Shown: piece by piece, positions 32,101 through 47,400 of the stretch | Layout: the number at the start of each line of letters is the position of its first letter | How positions within the stretch are numbered: the first letter of the stretch is position 1 | NCBI GenBank assembly: GCA_033063855.1 | Contig: CP093831.1 | Coordinates: 21,514,001-21,578,000, forward strand | Length of the DNA: 64,000 nt | Direction: 5' to 3' | From: Smittia aterrima | Lineage: Eukaryota; Arthropoda; Insecta; Diptera; Chironomidae | Position numbers and translations under genes: made by a program | The notes under the pieces: generated by a model | What the model saw: only the letters and a program-made list of their open reading frames with translations | Database searches by the model: none | Told to the model about the DNA's origin: nothing

Positions 32101-35100
32101 AGTCTCAGTTGTAATGGTCGAACTTTTCTCTCGCCCATGTTCCATAAATGGCATCGAGCGAGGAGAAAAATATCCATTCTGAATTATCAGCGAGTGGAAG
32201 AACGTTTTTTCTTCATTCATTCGCAAATCGCTTGCAAAATAGAATTTAATAAAGCTTCGGTTGGGGGCCGAAAATTTCATGTAAAAATTTTATTCCTACA
32301 CAGGTTTTTCTTTTATCTCATAATGAACTTATCTGTCGTGAAGCGGAGAGCAATGAAAAAGAGAAATCCTATCTATTAATGCTTTCCACCTCCCACCCAT
32401 TCGCGAGTCTTGCTGAGCTGCCGGTAACGTCTCCTTCCCCCCAATCTAACGTTCTTTATTATTCATTCACTTTCGGGGGTTCATATCGGTGAATGTAAGT
32501 TGGAACACGTTTTTATATTAAAATAATTTTTTATGTATTTACATCTACAGTGAGCTCTCTCCTACGTGTGTGTACCAAACATGATGTAACAGATGCGCAC
32601 GACATGAGACTCTCTCTCCCTTTTCGGATTCCCTTCGCCGGCATCATCAAATGATCCATAATTTTAACATTATGGGAACGAATTGAAGAGCGAAATCATC
32701 ATAAGTGAGATTAAACTGTAAATAATGTTCTTCTTGTTCCGAGTTTCGCTTTTTTTTCGCGAGATTCGTGTGGATGTAGTCATCGATATTCTTTCTCTTC
32801 TTCGCTCTTCCAATTTAATATATTTTTGAGCTTTCATTCTGTTCTGCTTTTTTCAAGCGAATTCATAAATGAAATTTGCATATTTGACAGAACAAAACGA
32901 AACTGAAAAAAAGTTCCAAAGGATGAGCGAACGGGAATAGCGATATTGCATGTTTTTTGCTTATAAATAATAGGAAAGCGAAGTCAGAGAGCGCAATGGG
33001 ATGTTGAGCATTACCCTATATGCAAAAACCTTAATTTAAATCTTCGGTTGTATAAACAACTTCTAAAACTGAATAATTTTAAGTTCATTTTGATATTCCT
33101 GGGAAATTCGTTGCTCAAGATTTAATAATTGCACAAACTTTTATTGAAAATTTAATTCAACCTGCTGGAAACATTTTGTTTTGTTCCAACTTTAAAAGCT
33201 ACTTTTGGGATATTTTAGATCCGCAAAGCTGGCTCAAGCATCCCTTTGGAATGTACAATAAGAATATATTATTCAGAATTTAACATCGCTCGATGTATGA
33301 ATGTTTTATCGAGCCATAAGAGATACGAGAGAGAAGACGATGGGCACACAATAAAAACGAAAAACGGGACCTGCTTGAAATTCTAAAAGTTTCACGAACT
33401 TTTTTATCCGATATTTGAGGAGAATCGAGAATCGAAGGTATAATTTTACATAAGCAATTACTCGACGAAAAGTTTTATATATTTTTCCGTGAACGAAGGG
33501 GATTTTAATGGCTCTGGAAAGTTAATGTAATCAATAAATAAAACTCGCCTAGGAACGAGAGATAAGAACCACATTCGAACAACGTTCAGCGGGGGGCAAT
33601 CAATTAATGAAGTGCCAAACAGCATTAGATAATTAATCGACGATGCAGGAAAATAAAGAATTTGTGGAAGCCATAGCGACGACCCGAATGAAGAGTCTAA
33701 TTGGATATTGTTTCGAAAGAATATTCCATTGCCAAATGACGTCATAAATTTCGATTAGTGGCGTCCGCAGTAGCAAACGCCGTCGGTAATATCAATTATT
33801 TTAAATATAAACTTCATCATTTGTTTGGTTAAAAGGCTCCGACCATAATTTCTAATTTAAGTTTTTATCAAACGAAATGACATTTAAAAACTCAAGAATT
33901 CGTAATCAAAGAAAACTAACTTTCTCTCGCCTTCAGTTGTGAGTTATAGATTGCAAATGAGCAAAATATGGAAAGCGAAAAATTATTCATTGCAAAGCGA
34001 AGAGAAAAACTTTATGGCAGAATAAAATCATCGGCTTTATATTAATTAAAAACATTCCTCAAATAAAATTTTACTACATTGCTTTCTCCCCTCGCCCCTT
34101 CACAGATGAAATTCCTGTCTCCAACTCCATTCCGAAAATTCCATCAATAAATTTATTCAATATGATAGAATAATTTTGCTTTCGAGCGAATGTTTCACAT
34201 TGTTAAGCAAAGAACAAACTTCAAGAAGGAGATGGCAAACAGGCGAAGCCTCCTTCTGAACCGAATGTCCCCAACATCTCATAAAACAGAAAATTAATTA
34301 TGTAAATACATCCATAGCATGCAATGTATGAGAAATGAAAGAACTCTCGAGCAATGAATTTTCATTTTGTGTCGACCATGGGCCAGTCACTTCTCTCTCG
34401 ACGCCTGCTGCTGCAAACATTTATTTAAAGTGAAGAAGAGTTTCCATTTCGTTGTTGAAATATCTCCAATTTAAAAACTTCTATGTAAAAACTTCTCTCA
34501 CTCTCAGGCGAATATGCAGAAGGTAAAAACAATTCGAAATAACATTTAATGTAGAAGAGGACGCATCATTCTCCTCTGTACTCTCGATGGGGTTGAAATG
34601 TAATTCGAGCAATTGAGACGTCTATTCATATTTCTACGAAAGTGTGCAGAGAGTTCTCCATTGACTCAATAATTTGCAAGTGAAAAAGAAAGGCTTTAAA
34701 TTAACGAGATGAGATGAGTGAGGAGAAGAGGTGAGTGTAATGTAGGGTAAAGGTAACTGACAATGGCAAGGCAATAACAGAACGAGAAACGTCGGAAGCA
34801 CATGAAACTTTAAAACCAATATTCGAAATCCATTCGTGTCATAGCTCTGGTTGGGAGGTGATGGAAACCGATACGTCGAACTCTGTTCGTGTACAGCTTT
34901 TTGGGGGAGAAATCTAATAACGAATTTTATGTGTGTCTCAACAACACAAGTTTGATCAGAAATTGGAAACATATGCTCGACAGTTTTTATGCGAATGTTG
35001 GCGCTTTAAACTTATTTTTTTTTATTATTCTGACGTGGGGATTGATGCGAATGATGCGAGTTTTGCACAAGGCAAATTCTGATCCCACACACACAGAATA

Positions 35101-38100
35101 GCAAACACACATATGGGTCTGATAACTCTATTTATAGCTTCTGGAATTATTACGAAACTCATAATAATATCGTTCGCTATAAATCGTTTGAATTCGTGGA
35201 GTGAGTGAGGCGGTTGTAGATGAATTTGTTCTCCTGTCGTAGATAATTCAAATGAGACATTTATATCGAGATTTATGGAGAGTGAGTAAGCGCATGTCTT
35301 TGATTAGATGCCCTCACACCTCTCGCCTCCTGGCCCGAGGTGACGTCATTAAACAAAATTTACAACACCACGGTCCACATTACTTGCTGAAATTACAAAA
35401 TTTTAATGAGCTTTGTTCAGCAGAAATTCCATTTCGAAACTCAAGCCGTTCACTCCGCCCCATTTAAACGAAAACTGGCTTTGAAGACATAACAAAATGC
35501 GCAGCAGTTTTTATTGCACAATTCAACAGAAAAAAGTGCAATAAGCAAACGCACAAACACTCGCTTCGACTTCGTTCACACCACAAAAGTCCTCGTCTTA
35601 AATTTGCTCATTCATCAAGTTGTTGAGGCCGAGGGCGGCCAGAATCGAGAATGTTCGCTAAACGGTTTTTCATAGATTTTCCATTAAAAGAAAAACTTTT
35701 TATTTAAGTAGAAAACTTCTTTGTTTATTGTTAAACCGCGAGTTGAGTTAAAAATTATTTTAAAAGTCAATTCACGAGCTCAAGTTCTCTCTTGACTTTT
35801 AAAACAAACAAAAACTATTCACGAGTTGTCGCTGGCGGTGAAAAACATATTTTTGTCGGCTTCGTATCATTGTCTCGTGTGCTCTAGATTGAAACCTATT
35901 TTTGCAATGTAATATTGAAATATCGAGGCGAGTGGGGAGAGAATGTTTGCATCGTAAACGAGAAGCGGAAAGCCCGCCCAATATATCATTAATAGAACTT
36001 TCATTCTCGCTTCACAAACGATAGTTGAAACCGCTATCAATGTAGAAAAAGTTTTGTCCGGAAAATGTCGGAGCTTGCAATGTCAGAAAGATTAGCACGC
36101 TATGCACAAACGATGAGTCTCTGGAAGGAAACTTTCTCGTCGTCTATTCGCTTGCACCCTTTTCACGATCCTTGAACCATACTTTTGTGACAGAGTCGAT
36201 TGAGAAGCCTGCTAGCTCCAAAAACTACAGAGCATTGTTAGCATTTCAAGTGAATCTGACAGCTCTTCTTCTTCTATAAGAAGTACACAGAGAGTTTCAA
36301 TCAAAACCATCTGGAGCTCAGATAGTTTCTTGAATCCCATTAAAAATTAGAATCTTTTCTCTTTTCGTTTTAGCATTCATGAGCCGAAAGGAGTTTTGTT
36401 TAAAAGAAAACTTTGTAAAGTCAATTTGCACCTCATTTACTTCGAGAGAGCGAACTCGACAGGAGAATGGGAGTTTCAACTCCATCGAGTTTTCCCGTGT
36501 GCCGCTTTCATTGCCTCAAGTAAAACGACATTAAGAAACCTTCTTCACTTTTAACCCAAACTCTCGAAGGAGGACCGGGAAGAAGCAGCAATAAACACCC
36601 ACTTTACTAATAAAAGGTTTAAATTCTCAGCAATCTCTGTCTTTGCCTAAAATAATTTGCATCTTTAATAGAAAAAATGCTTCGGCACTTTCAGTCTTAA
36701 CTGATGGCTCGAAGGCCCGTTCCCCGTGTTTATCTCACTCCCCATTTAGTCTGTGATGCGAAGAACTTTTGCGACAAGTGGTTTGCTGCCTTTGCAGAAA
36801 TGCCGCTCTAACTCCTTCTCCTCGCCGAAGCCTTCTTGTGTCGTGTCGCTTACGTTTCTACTCTCGGGGTCGTATTTTCATTAAATTATTTACATATTTC
36901 TCGTATAATCATATTCCATAACAAGTTATTTCTCTCCTTTCGTCTCATGATGAAACAACAATGAATTTACATACAGCAACACATAGATCGCTCGAGAGCT
37001 GAGAACAAGAAAGCGCGAAATCAGAAATTAGCAGAAGGAATTTTTTGTTCTTGCTTGAAAATGCGGAAACAGCGAAAATATTTACGCTTTCATTGCTGAA
37101 GCACAAAAGGCATCTTAAGAAGATATTTTCCTCCCTTTTAGTCAAACGTTATTCTTCAATTTCCAGTCGCACTCGTTCCTCCACCTCTCTCTCGGGTCGT
37201 GCCGTGTCATGGCTTTAACTCTTTTTCTTTTTAATTTTTCCCGTTTTCTTTCAGAAGAGGCAAATTGTCGGTATAATTAACAGCGATTGTAGATTTCGGC
37301 TTTGAATGGATTTGAGATGGAGACTCTTCCGTTTCTTGCGCCTTGTTTGTTGTTGGGCGAAGTGTTATATTTATTTTCTGGTGGAAGATTCAATGAAATT
37401 GAAAGTGTTTCAAATTATATTTTATTATGATTATTCCCTCTCACTCAGTCTTTCGTTTCTACGTTCAATGTTAAAGAGATTTTCATTCGGTCTTCTCTTT
37501 TTGTACCTTCATTCGTTGATGAGGGAATTAAATAAGAAGCGAGATGCTCGAAGAGTTGTTTTCGAGGTAATGTCACGATTCATTGGAAGATGAAATCGTT
37601 TCAAAAAGGGCTGAGGCTCTTACATCAACTTCTAATGGTCCCTGCGCTTATAATTCTTTATTGTGCTTGTCTTATTCATCTTCTTATGTTTTTCTTATAA
37701 CTTCTTTTCAGCGCTTTCTTCATTCTCCTTTTTAAAAAAATCTCAAGAGTCTTTCGCTCGCTCGTCGCGTCTTAATGTACCCAACTCCTTCTGTATCTCC
37801 TTCGCTTAGGTTCTCGTCTTCTCTTCCAAGCGGAATCACGAAGCGATATAGATTTCTTTAGACAAACTCTTCTTAACATAAAAATGTATTAAATTTCTTA
37901 GTTAATAAGAAAAGTTAAGGTTCCTTCTTATTACTTTTCTGCTCGCTCAAACAGTAAAACTTTTTTCGCAAGGCGCAGAAAAATGTTTTGAACAAAATTT
38001 ACATTAAATTTGTGTTTTATTATGCAAAAATATCTATCATGCAAAGCGGCAAAGTGCCTCAACAGCGAAGAAGAAACTATAAATGGGTTGGGCACTCTGA

Positions 38101-40300
38101 TGTAATTTGATGGTTTCGCAAAGGCAAAAGTGGCGAACATAGCAAAATCGTAATCTTTATTTCTCCAGCTCTTCATCCCTCCCCATTCTCTCGAATCTGT
38201 TTCGAGAGTTTAAAAGAAATATTAAACTTCTTCGTCCCTATGCCTTCTTGAAGATTTGAAGATACAACTAGTTGGTCTAAAAAACAGGTAAAATGGGAAT
38301 AAAAGCGACCGAGCGCGAGATGAAAAGGCAAAATAAAAAAACCTGACGGGAATTGACTTGTAAGGTTGATTTCTTTTTTGATGATGAAGAAAAGCGTTGG
38401 AATTGAAAAGTCTGATTTTAATTTTTTTTAGCTCGCTCAACGATAATTAAAGAAGGTTTCAGCGACGTTGTTGTTCCAAGAAGATTCGAAGGGAGAGGAA
38501 GCGAACGAGAAAAAGGAAGGAAATTAAGAGCGCACAAAAGAAAAGTCAACTTTTCGATGGAAAAATCTCGCGAGGCCATCAATCGATAGGTTAAAGGCAT
38601 TTTTTTATTTCAGATCGAAATTGCTGATGAGAATTCTCTACCTCACCCCTGCTGTTCACTAGCGCAATGATTCGCCAAATTTCACAAGCAAAGAGTTGAA
38701 TTACAAACATCATGAATAATGAATGTGCATATGGAGAAAAAATAAAACCGAAATGTCATTCATTCAATAAATTTCATGTTTTTTTTCTTCGACTAGGGTC
38801 AACTTCGGAGTATCAGGTCAGGGTAGGTTGTTGAGATTGCATAAAGCAATCAAAAGACGTTGAGTGATTGAGTTTGAAGAAAATATCAATTGAAACCCAC
38901 ATCCTGTGCCCATTAACTTGTCAATAAATTCAAGCGGACGTCATTCGATCACCAAACAATTTACATTTGACCCGATGACGGTGGTTCTTGAATAATTTCA
39001 ATACTTTTTAGGGCTTTTCATTCTGCGAGGAGATAAAACCCTTCTGTCTATAGAGATCCCTTCAAACATTTAATTCTCAAACAGCTCTGACTTTTTTTTT
39101 TCGTTTGCTATTGGAATTTGCGATTCGATTAATAATAAATAAAATAATTTGCCAATGACCAGAAAGGTTCATCGGCTTCAACCTGTTTACAGCAACATTA
39201 AACATCACGAATTATGCGACAGAAAAATTTGCCAACTCGGGAAGTTTTTTTTCCGCCGGCTTGCCAGGGCCAAAGCAAATAAAAGGAAAAATAAATATTT
39301 TTTTATGTCTCGCTCTCCGAACGTTTCACTATTTGCTTTGATGAAAACAAACGCGGGGCAAAAGGTGCATGGTAAACGCTTTTTGCGGAATGACATTAAT
39401 AATAAAGCTTACACGAAAATGTCGATGAAAGTTTTTCCATCAACAGAAGAAAATCCTCCTCGACTATTGCGCTTCGTGTTCGGCAGTAAATTTCAATATC
39501 AAAGCGCGCTGCTTACAGTGGCAGGAGGAGATTATTAGCATCACGGCACGGAATGCCAATAGAATCTAATGTCAACTTATGTACGTCGTTTCAATATCCA
39601 AAGACTCTACAGAGATTATTTCCTTTCACCCACCTCGTCTTCCTAAGACTTTGAGCAAATTCAACAACGAAAGAGATTACTCGAAGTGGAAAACGAAAAA
39701 CTATCTATTGCAGACTTTGTAAGTTGAGTGAGGCGTGATTAAGATTCTCTCGTTGAATTTCATTAGAAAATGAAACCGGTTCAAGAAAAATCAGTGTCGA
39801 TTCTCGTCTTCAATGACATTCCCTCGCTTTCTCGTCTTTCGCAACCGCACCAACATTCAACGACAAAGTCAATTGAGATTTGGAGAATTTTATTGCGAGC
39901 ACTTGTCGTGAAAGACTTCCGAGACATTCTACATCTAATTAAACGACGATAATCGATATAATTACTCTACTAACTTGTTTCGTTCGTTTTCATGTTCATT
40001 TTTGTTTCAGATCAATTCGAGTTTTCGTATCTTCATTAAGTAATCAAAAAAGGGAGCGAAACTCATCAGACATTCATCGGTTTTTCAATTTCGCTTCGCA
40101 TCGTTTCGTTTATTCTTTCTTTCCAAAGCCAAGTCTGAAGCTGGGGAAAATCTCATGTCATTATTATTTATTATTTTCATCGTTTTTCTTCAGTCTCCCA
40201 CCGCCAGCTAACGCTGCGAACGTCGGCACTGTTTCTCGATGAAAATTTATACATCTTTTAATTATCGTAGTTAATCACAGCTCATGTAACGATTTTTATG
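29111..40300. other. Gene-free DNA, first third
   Basis: No ORF with recognisable similarity, transposon ends, tRNA or rRNA seen. It contains homeodomain-type TTAATTAATTTAATTT at about 29984-30000, scattered CT/GA tracts (such as 32087-32098) and many AT-rich stretches. Probably 5' intron or upstream regulatory DNA of winged eye. Confidence 0.5.
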
Positions 40301-43300
40301 AGTTTTTATTTAACTACAGGGTCGCTTTTGTCGCTGTAGGCCATCTTCCAGTCTGTTGAGCATAATCATTAGTCCAACCATCGTTGTTTTTTGAGCGTAG
40401 CAGCAGCTAGATGACTTGGCCGAAGAGATGGAAGAATATTTAAACAACTCATCTAAGTTGAGTTGTTGTGAAGGAAAGGGGGGAAGAACAGTAAGTCTCG
40501 TCGCACGCGAAAGGGAGCAAACAGCGAAAGTTTTCAAGCAGAAATTATATTTCAAGAAGAAAATTATTATAATTCATTTAAAATGTAATTAAGCAGAAAG
40601 ATTACATGCCGTGGCTCGAATTTTCTGTTGCTCTTTTTCCCGACGACGTCGTTTGCAAGAAAAATGATTCAAGACGGAAATAAATAGAAATTAATGTGCC
40701 TGTTAGCATCATGAAGCATTTCTGGATGTGAAATAGGAGTTTCCGCGGTTTCCTCTATCCTTGACAGATTAAATATGATTTCTGTTCGTTCAACAGAAAC
40801 AATGACAAAACGAGTTTAGCAGTCGTGCGGTGTTTCAAACCGACCCCGTCAAAAGTGCGAAGGAAAATAACTTTTTCTTTTAAATACTTTTTAACGCCGA
40901 TTTTAGAACAGTAATCCTCGTTACAATGTAAATTTCCCTCTTGAATTTCATCGCCTGCTTGTGCAAACGACAAGAAAGAATCGGCTAATTTAACATCGAG
41001 CAAAAAATTCGAATAAGAAGTAAACGAGTGAACTCTTGAAGATGCAATCAACGGTTGGGGGCTTGTCCAAAGGATATTATTCCACTTTATTTTCCTCTGC
41101 TACGCATCGTAGCCTGCAATTAAATTCATATCCATTTTCCGTTTTTCCCTCGGAACGAAAGAAAAAGAAGGACTTGGCATTCGAAGGGCCGAGCGATCTC
41201 ATTAAACATTGAAAAAGCATTCTCGACGATTTTCCATAATTTAATGGAATAGTAAATAATTCATTGTGCAATTACCAATCAACAACAGCGGAGGTGGAAG
41301 CAAAAGAATAATAATTTTTTGTTATTATTTATGGAGTTAGCAAATAATTTGGCACCCCATTCAGCGAAATGATTCAGAAATTGGGAAAAATGAGAGCTCT
41401 CTCTTTCTCTTTTACCACCCACACACCTTCCGGATGTCAAAATGTTTCGTCAGGGAAGAAACATCATTTAGAGAAGAAAGAATAAATTTTGAGTGATATT
41501 TTGATGTCAGGGGTGCGCTTTACAAAATACTTGAAATATCGCGCGCGAAAACAGAAGAGTAAATGTGAGTTCGAGCTCCCATCCCCCACTTACTCAAATA
41601 TAACTTTATACAAAGTTTAACAATCAATATTTTAAATAGAACTAAGAGGCAGCTATACAACCGAACGAGGAAGCGGCACTTCATCGAGCAGAACAATCGC
41701 TTCCCTCTCTCGAACATGTAATTTCTACTCAAATATCATTAACGATACACTCAAGTCAATTTTCGGCGAGCATCTGAATATGTACGCACGGGGAAGTGAA
41801 GTGATGCACGAGTGTATACAGAAGGGAGAAAGAAAAGGATGAAAACTTCCTTCACCCGTGCAGCATCATTTCGACAGCTTCAACTGCTAACATGTAGATC
41901 GGTTGGGGGAGTGCGATCCGTAATATGAAAAAATAAATCTCCTCTCAATGTTTTCTACCGAAATATGTTTTGGTTATATTGAAATTGGATTGCTGTTTGT
42001 CGATATATCTGTCCAGAAGCTTCTGTATCAGCTCAATCGTGAAATCGGCTTCGTAAAAAATATATTTCCTTCTTCTTCGTCTCTTTTTTATCGAATCAAT
42101 TTCCGTTTAACGTTACAGTGAATACATATTTATGATGATTATTTCAATAACTGAGAATTTACTCGTGAATTTGCATTCAGAGCTCATTTCACAAGGGGCA
42201 GGCGAATGGCACGGACGACGTGGAATGCAATGCCTCCTCCTTCATTATTCCGCTCATCAGATTATTTGATCAAATCGGTGTTTGCCGAAAGATTTTTCCG
42301 CCACTCTTCAAGTGCCTTTTGCTTTATGAGCGATAGGGAGAAACGTTGCCATTAGAAACGCTGAAGGCTGGGCAGGTTTTACGCTACAACGTTCTGGTCA
42401 GTTCAGAGAAATATCATTAATTTTAATGGTATTAAAAAAAGTTTGTCTGCATCTCGAATGTTGTACGCCTCGCTGGAACAATAAGAGCGAATGCTGAGAA
42501 GAAAAAAATTCTTTCGTTCTTCAAACACACTTTCAATTAAGAAGAAATTGGTAAAGGAAATATTTTCTGGGGTGACCGGAGCGAGAGAGTGGGTTGTGCA
42601 ATTAAAGAAGAATTGGAGTGAGCAGACGTGGAGACTTTAATTTTCACTCTGGAAATTGCTTTTGCTTTTGCCCATTCAACGCGCGAAGAAGATAGAAATG
42701 CCATAATTTATTCGCGCGTGTGGCTTTTTCAACCGCCTTCCGAGCCATGAGACGAAACTTCTTTGTCGGATCCTTCGTCCCCCTTTTCCATAAGAGTCTT
42801 GAGATTGATTGCCTCCGAAAACTTTTCTAGTGGGTTTTATGTTCCTCCTTTTCTTTCTTTCTACGATGCTAACTTTGAGAGCAAAATTTTTATTGCGAGC
42901 CCGAGAGGGAGTGAGTTAAGGAAGACAAGAAAAAAATATATTTCTTGTACCATATGAGTATATGTGTAAGAAGACGGAAAATTTCCCCTAAATACATTTT
43001 TTTTATTATTTGTTTTTGTTGTAAAATGAAATATGAATTGGATATTTTGGTGAACTTCTTCACAGCTTCCTTCGACCTCCCGAGAACTGAGAGAAACCCA
43101 CACAAAGCGATGAAGAACTCCTCGCTGTAACTTTGCGTAGCTTGACTCTTCTTGTTAATCTCCCTTCACGTTATCCCTCTCGCTCTTTTAATATTCTATC
43201 TCGCCTCTCTAAGCGTTTGTTGGGGGAGATACGAAGAGTTTTTCTACGAACAAAAGTGAAAGACAAACTTTTCCATGCCTAGAGTGAAGATTTCGTACTG

Positions 43301-44425
43301 GGATGAGAATAAGAATTGTCCTGATCTGAAACTCTTCCATTCAATTAGCTAACGCTCACTCGCAGAACATTCAGGAGATGCTGTGAAAGGTTTGAGCCGG
43401 CAGAATCGCGCGGGTGGATCTAGCGTGTGTATGTATGTTGTGTGCTATGTAGAATGTATTAAAATATATGTCTTCGGCTTCGTGAGAGGGAAACTTGGTG
43501 CGGAGGGTGAATTGAGAAATAATAAATTTCATGTCGTCGTCGCTGCCTGCCCCGAGATATGAAGGAAAACTTTTCCCGAACAATTGCCGAATTACTCTCT
43601 AAATAAATTCGAGAAAGAATTTTCTCTCTGGGATGAGGGAGAAATTTTCATCTTCGTCACTGAATGAACGTTCATCACACGTTTTTTGATTTTGTTAGAT
43701 TTATATTAATTGTTCAACTTAAAACGATGCTTACACAGAAAACATTAAATTCTAGCTTTGTTCTACATGCTTTCGTTTTATCGTCCTCTCCTCCCCTTGA
43801 TCCGAAAACATTCTTTCAACGCCAACGAAAGATTCAACAAATTTCAGAGCTTGCTCGCTCTAATATGGGAAGGTAAATATTTGTATCAAGCTTTTGCCGT
43901 GTGTCTATAAAAACAAATGGAATTATCATTTAATTTGATTTACTCGGGGAGATCGTTTATATAGACAGACGATTTAGTGACGGGGGGACGTCAAGTGTCT
44001 TTAAAGAGGCGCAATGTGAGATTGATTATCAGCACGACGACGTGTCTTGTTTGTGTAAATGTCTTGTTTCGTTTCATAGGAAGGAGATTACCGAAGTAAA
44101 AAAAATTGTTTCATTCCCTCCAAAGACCCATTAAAGGGACATTTTACACTAATTACTTTCCTGCCATTCATGGCGAATCGTTTACAAGCGAATCTCGCTT
44201 TTTTTTTATTGATGTTATTCCGTCATTATACGATTCGAGTCCTTAAACGGGAGACACAACAAATTCTCTGGCGGATTTTTCCTTTCCTTCACAGAGCTTA
44301 CAACAAATGAGCGACATCCAGGGATTCAGCAATAACGATAAGCGTAGTTTTAGTTGTTATCATGGGAGCACAATTGTCCACTTTAATGTAAAGTTATCGA
44401 TAAATCCTTTTTGAATCCCTGACAA

Positions 44426-44441
44426 CAGCAGCAGCAGCAGC
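44426..44441. repeat. (CAG)5 microsatellite
   Basis: Five perfect CAG units in non-coding DNA, flanked by CAA and CAAA. Confidence 0.85.
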
Positions 44442-47400
44442 AAACGTGAAATGGGTAAATAGCTGAAGGTTTATTTTAAAGCAGATTCAGAACGTGAAGT
44501 GCAGAAAAAAAATTGTATCTCTACTCTGTATTACACCATAAGTATCGGATCCCATATCATTTCGAGCCATTATTGTTGTTGTAGTCAACGTAACAAAGCA
44601 AAAAATATTCTCATACAAAAAATGTTCTACCCAGCAATACAGAAGCAGCAGAAATATCGTCGAGGCCTCACGTTTATTTTGAAGAATTTTACTCGACGAA
44701 GTTTTGAAAGGAAAAGTTATTTCATGCAAACAAATTTAAGTGAAAAGAGTCTAATGCTATCAAACACCATTCGAAGAGTATCCGATGAGAAGCGCAACCA
44801 TTTCTACAAGTGAAAGTGAAAATGGAAACTCTTTGCAAGTTTATGAAATAAATTTAAAGCTGTCTCCTCGCTCCAGAAACGCATTTCGAAAAAAAAGAAG
44901 AGAAACATAAAAAATTTATATAAATCCCATAAAAGTTTCATTATTTTATTATTTTCTGTTTTTTTCCTCATGTTTATGTTATTGAGATTGTACGTAAATT
45001 CTTTATGATGCAATGCTAGAAAAGCCAGTGCCGACGAGAAGCTACGAACTTAAACATTTGTGGTTCTACATCCCAAGATTTTCTAAATAACAACAAATTC
45101 AATGCGAAAACAGTTTCCCCACTCAAGACAACCCCAAACCTTTCGTTAGATAACAACAACGACGCGACTTTCGAAGTGCGACATTAAATTTGTCTCGCGT
45201 TAAATTTGCATGAGTTGTTCGCTAAGATTCGCCTTTCCTCGTCTCCCACCTCGGAGACAACTTTTCAAATATATTTCAAAACTTTTAAGACATTAAAAAA
45301 GCAACTCGAGAAATAGATACAAAGAAGTCTAATAAATCTCAGCGCTCCTCGCTGGTCTGGGCGTATTTAATTTCATTTTAAAAAAATAAGTGCTTTATTG
45401 CCTAGCCAAAGCAACACAACGGCAAGTGAGACCGACAGAACAAATTAATATTCTGTGTATTTAATAATATTTTGTTTTTCCCTCATGATTAAAGCAAATT
45501 TTCATGCATTATTATTTTCGTCGAGGAGATGTACGAGCAAGGGCGGCTAGATCTAGCTTGGCATCTGATTAATTCCATCGTAAAAACGAGAAGAAAAAAA
45601 AGAGCGAAAAACTTTTTCAAACATTCCAAATTCAGCTCACCAACTTCCACATTAATCACAAGGCACGATACCGGGAAGAGATTCGAGACCGTCAGAGCTT
45701 GGAGAGTGTTCAATGTGTGAAGAGAACACAAAAACAATTCGGCGATGGTTTCATTTGCTGCAATAAAAAAGAACTTTCGTGCAAGAAGAAGAGAAACTTC
45801 CCAGTAGAGAAAAATATTGCAGACATCAGCAAACTGCAGAAAGCCTGGAGTCGCTCTCTTTCTCTCTCTCATTTGAAACACATTTTACATGCTGATCACA
45901 TAGTGACTTTCCATAAACATTCGCCCACTTACGAGGTCGTCGAAGGGGAACTTTTTAGCGAAGCATTAAAACTTTCGTCGTAAAGTCTTTCTGTTTATTT
46001 CGTCATTTCTATTCTCTCCCCCATTCCGAGAAATTATTTACTTGATTATTTCGTCGTCCACAGCATGGCAAACAAAGCACAAAGAGATGATATCGCACTG
46101 CTCATAATCTGTTGAGGTCAGCAACTATTTTTTCATCTTCTTCGACGAGGACACAAAAATGCCATCGACAAATGACTTTCAATGAGAGAAAAATATTTTT
46201 TCCTCGTTTGTGGCAGTTTTGTTGCGAAATGAAAAATTCCCATCACAAATTTGTTTTTCATCCTTGTCAATGCGAGAAGACTCAAAATATGTTTTTAATG
46301 ATAAGCGATAACTTTCCTTACTCAGCCACTTAACAACGCTATAAACAATCACTCTGGATGATGAAAATGGATTTTTCATTCACGCGAGACGGAAATTTGA
46401 TATCTCAAGAGTTTTTGTTTTCGACTAATGCCATAATATCCGGGAAATAAGCTTTGAGTCCTTGCCGAGAGATTCCATCAGACAATGTTATCGTGAAACT
46501 TCCAAATGTAAATCTCGCGTGTTTTCTTCTTTTCCTTCGCGAGAAGAATTCCGATTGTCGTTCGCCATCAGATTTCGCATGAATTCATCACATTTCTGCC
46601 ATATTAGTAAAAAAAATATGTTTCGTGCAGAAATTAATTTTTAGCCGCTCGTTCAATGTCGATTTACCGTTCGGTCAGAATATTTTTATGGTTTAAATAA
46701 AATTATTTATTTATTTTTCGTTTTGTGTGAGCGAAACAGATTTTTTTTAAAGTTTTTGTGTGTCTGCGATCACTGCACGTACACTTGTTTGCTGCTCAGT
46801 GCTCACACAACGAAAAGTATCGTTCGCTTTGTGGTTTCGGCCTGGCCAGTATCGTTGAATAGCCGTCGGCGACACAAAACATTAAAAGAGCTTTTTTTTT
46901 CGAAAAATACAAAAACTGTTTCCAGATCTCTCTGGCATTTCAAAACTTCACAGTCGACAATTGTACGATAAATTATATTCAGCCAGAGTTCTGCTTTTTC
47001 ACGGGTGCCTCCTCCTTCAACCGGGTGTATGAAATTTCAATTAATATTAATTGCAGAGATCCTGTCAACATTTTCCGGAGGGATCTTTTTGTAGCTTAAG
47101 GGCGCCCACGAGGAACCAACACACAAATCCACGTCTGACTCTTTTTTTCAGAAGGAAAATGTTGTTTGAAACTTTCCTTCGGGAGAGATTGCAAAGATCT
47201 AAATGTATCGTGAGCCCATCTTCTGATACAAAACCACTTTGTTGGCAAAACTAGTTTTTATGTTTGAACTGTGAGGCACATTTTCTGAGGTTTTCATTCG
47301 AGTTTTTACATCAGCTTCAACCATCTTTAATGATTCGCATTTAATTTTATAGATTTGAACTCGTAAATAAAAGTGAATTGAAAAAGTTTTCTTCAACTCC

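Noticed and set aside
39149..39538. 129-codon plus-strand ORF in the gene-free domain
   Set aside because: Translation is Lys/Phe-rich with no domain or signal peptide, there is no good splice context, and open frames also occur on the other strand; likely chance.
45489..45983. 130-codon minus-strand ORF overlapping plus-strand ORFs
   Set aside because: Mutually overlapping open frames on both strands indicate composition; no family resemblance.
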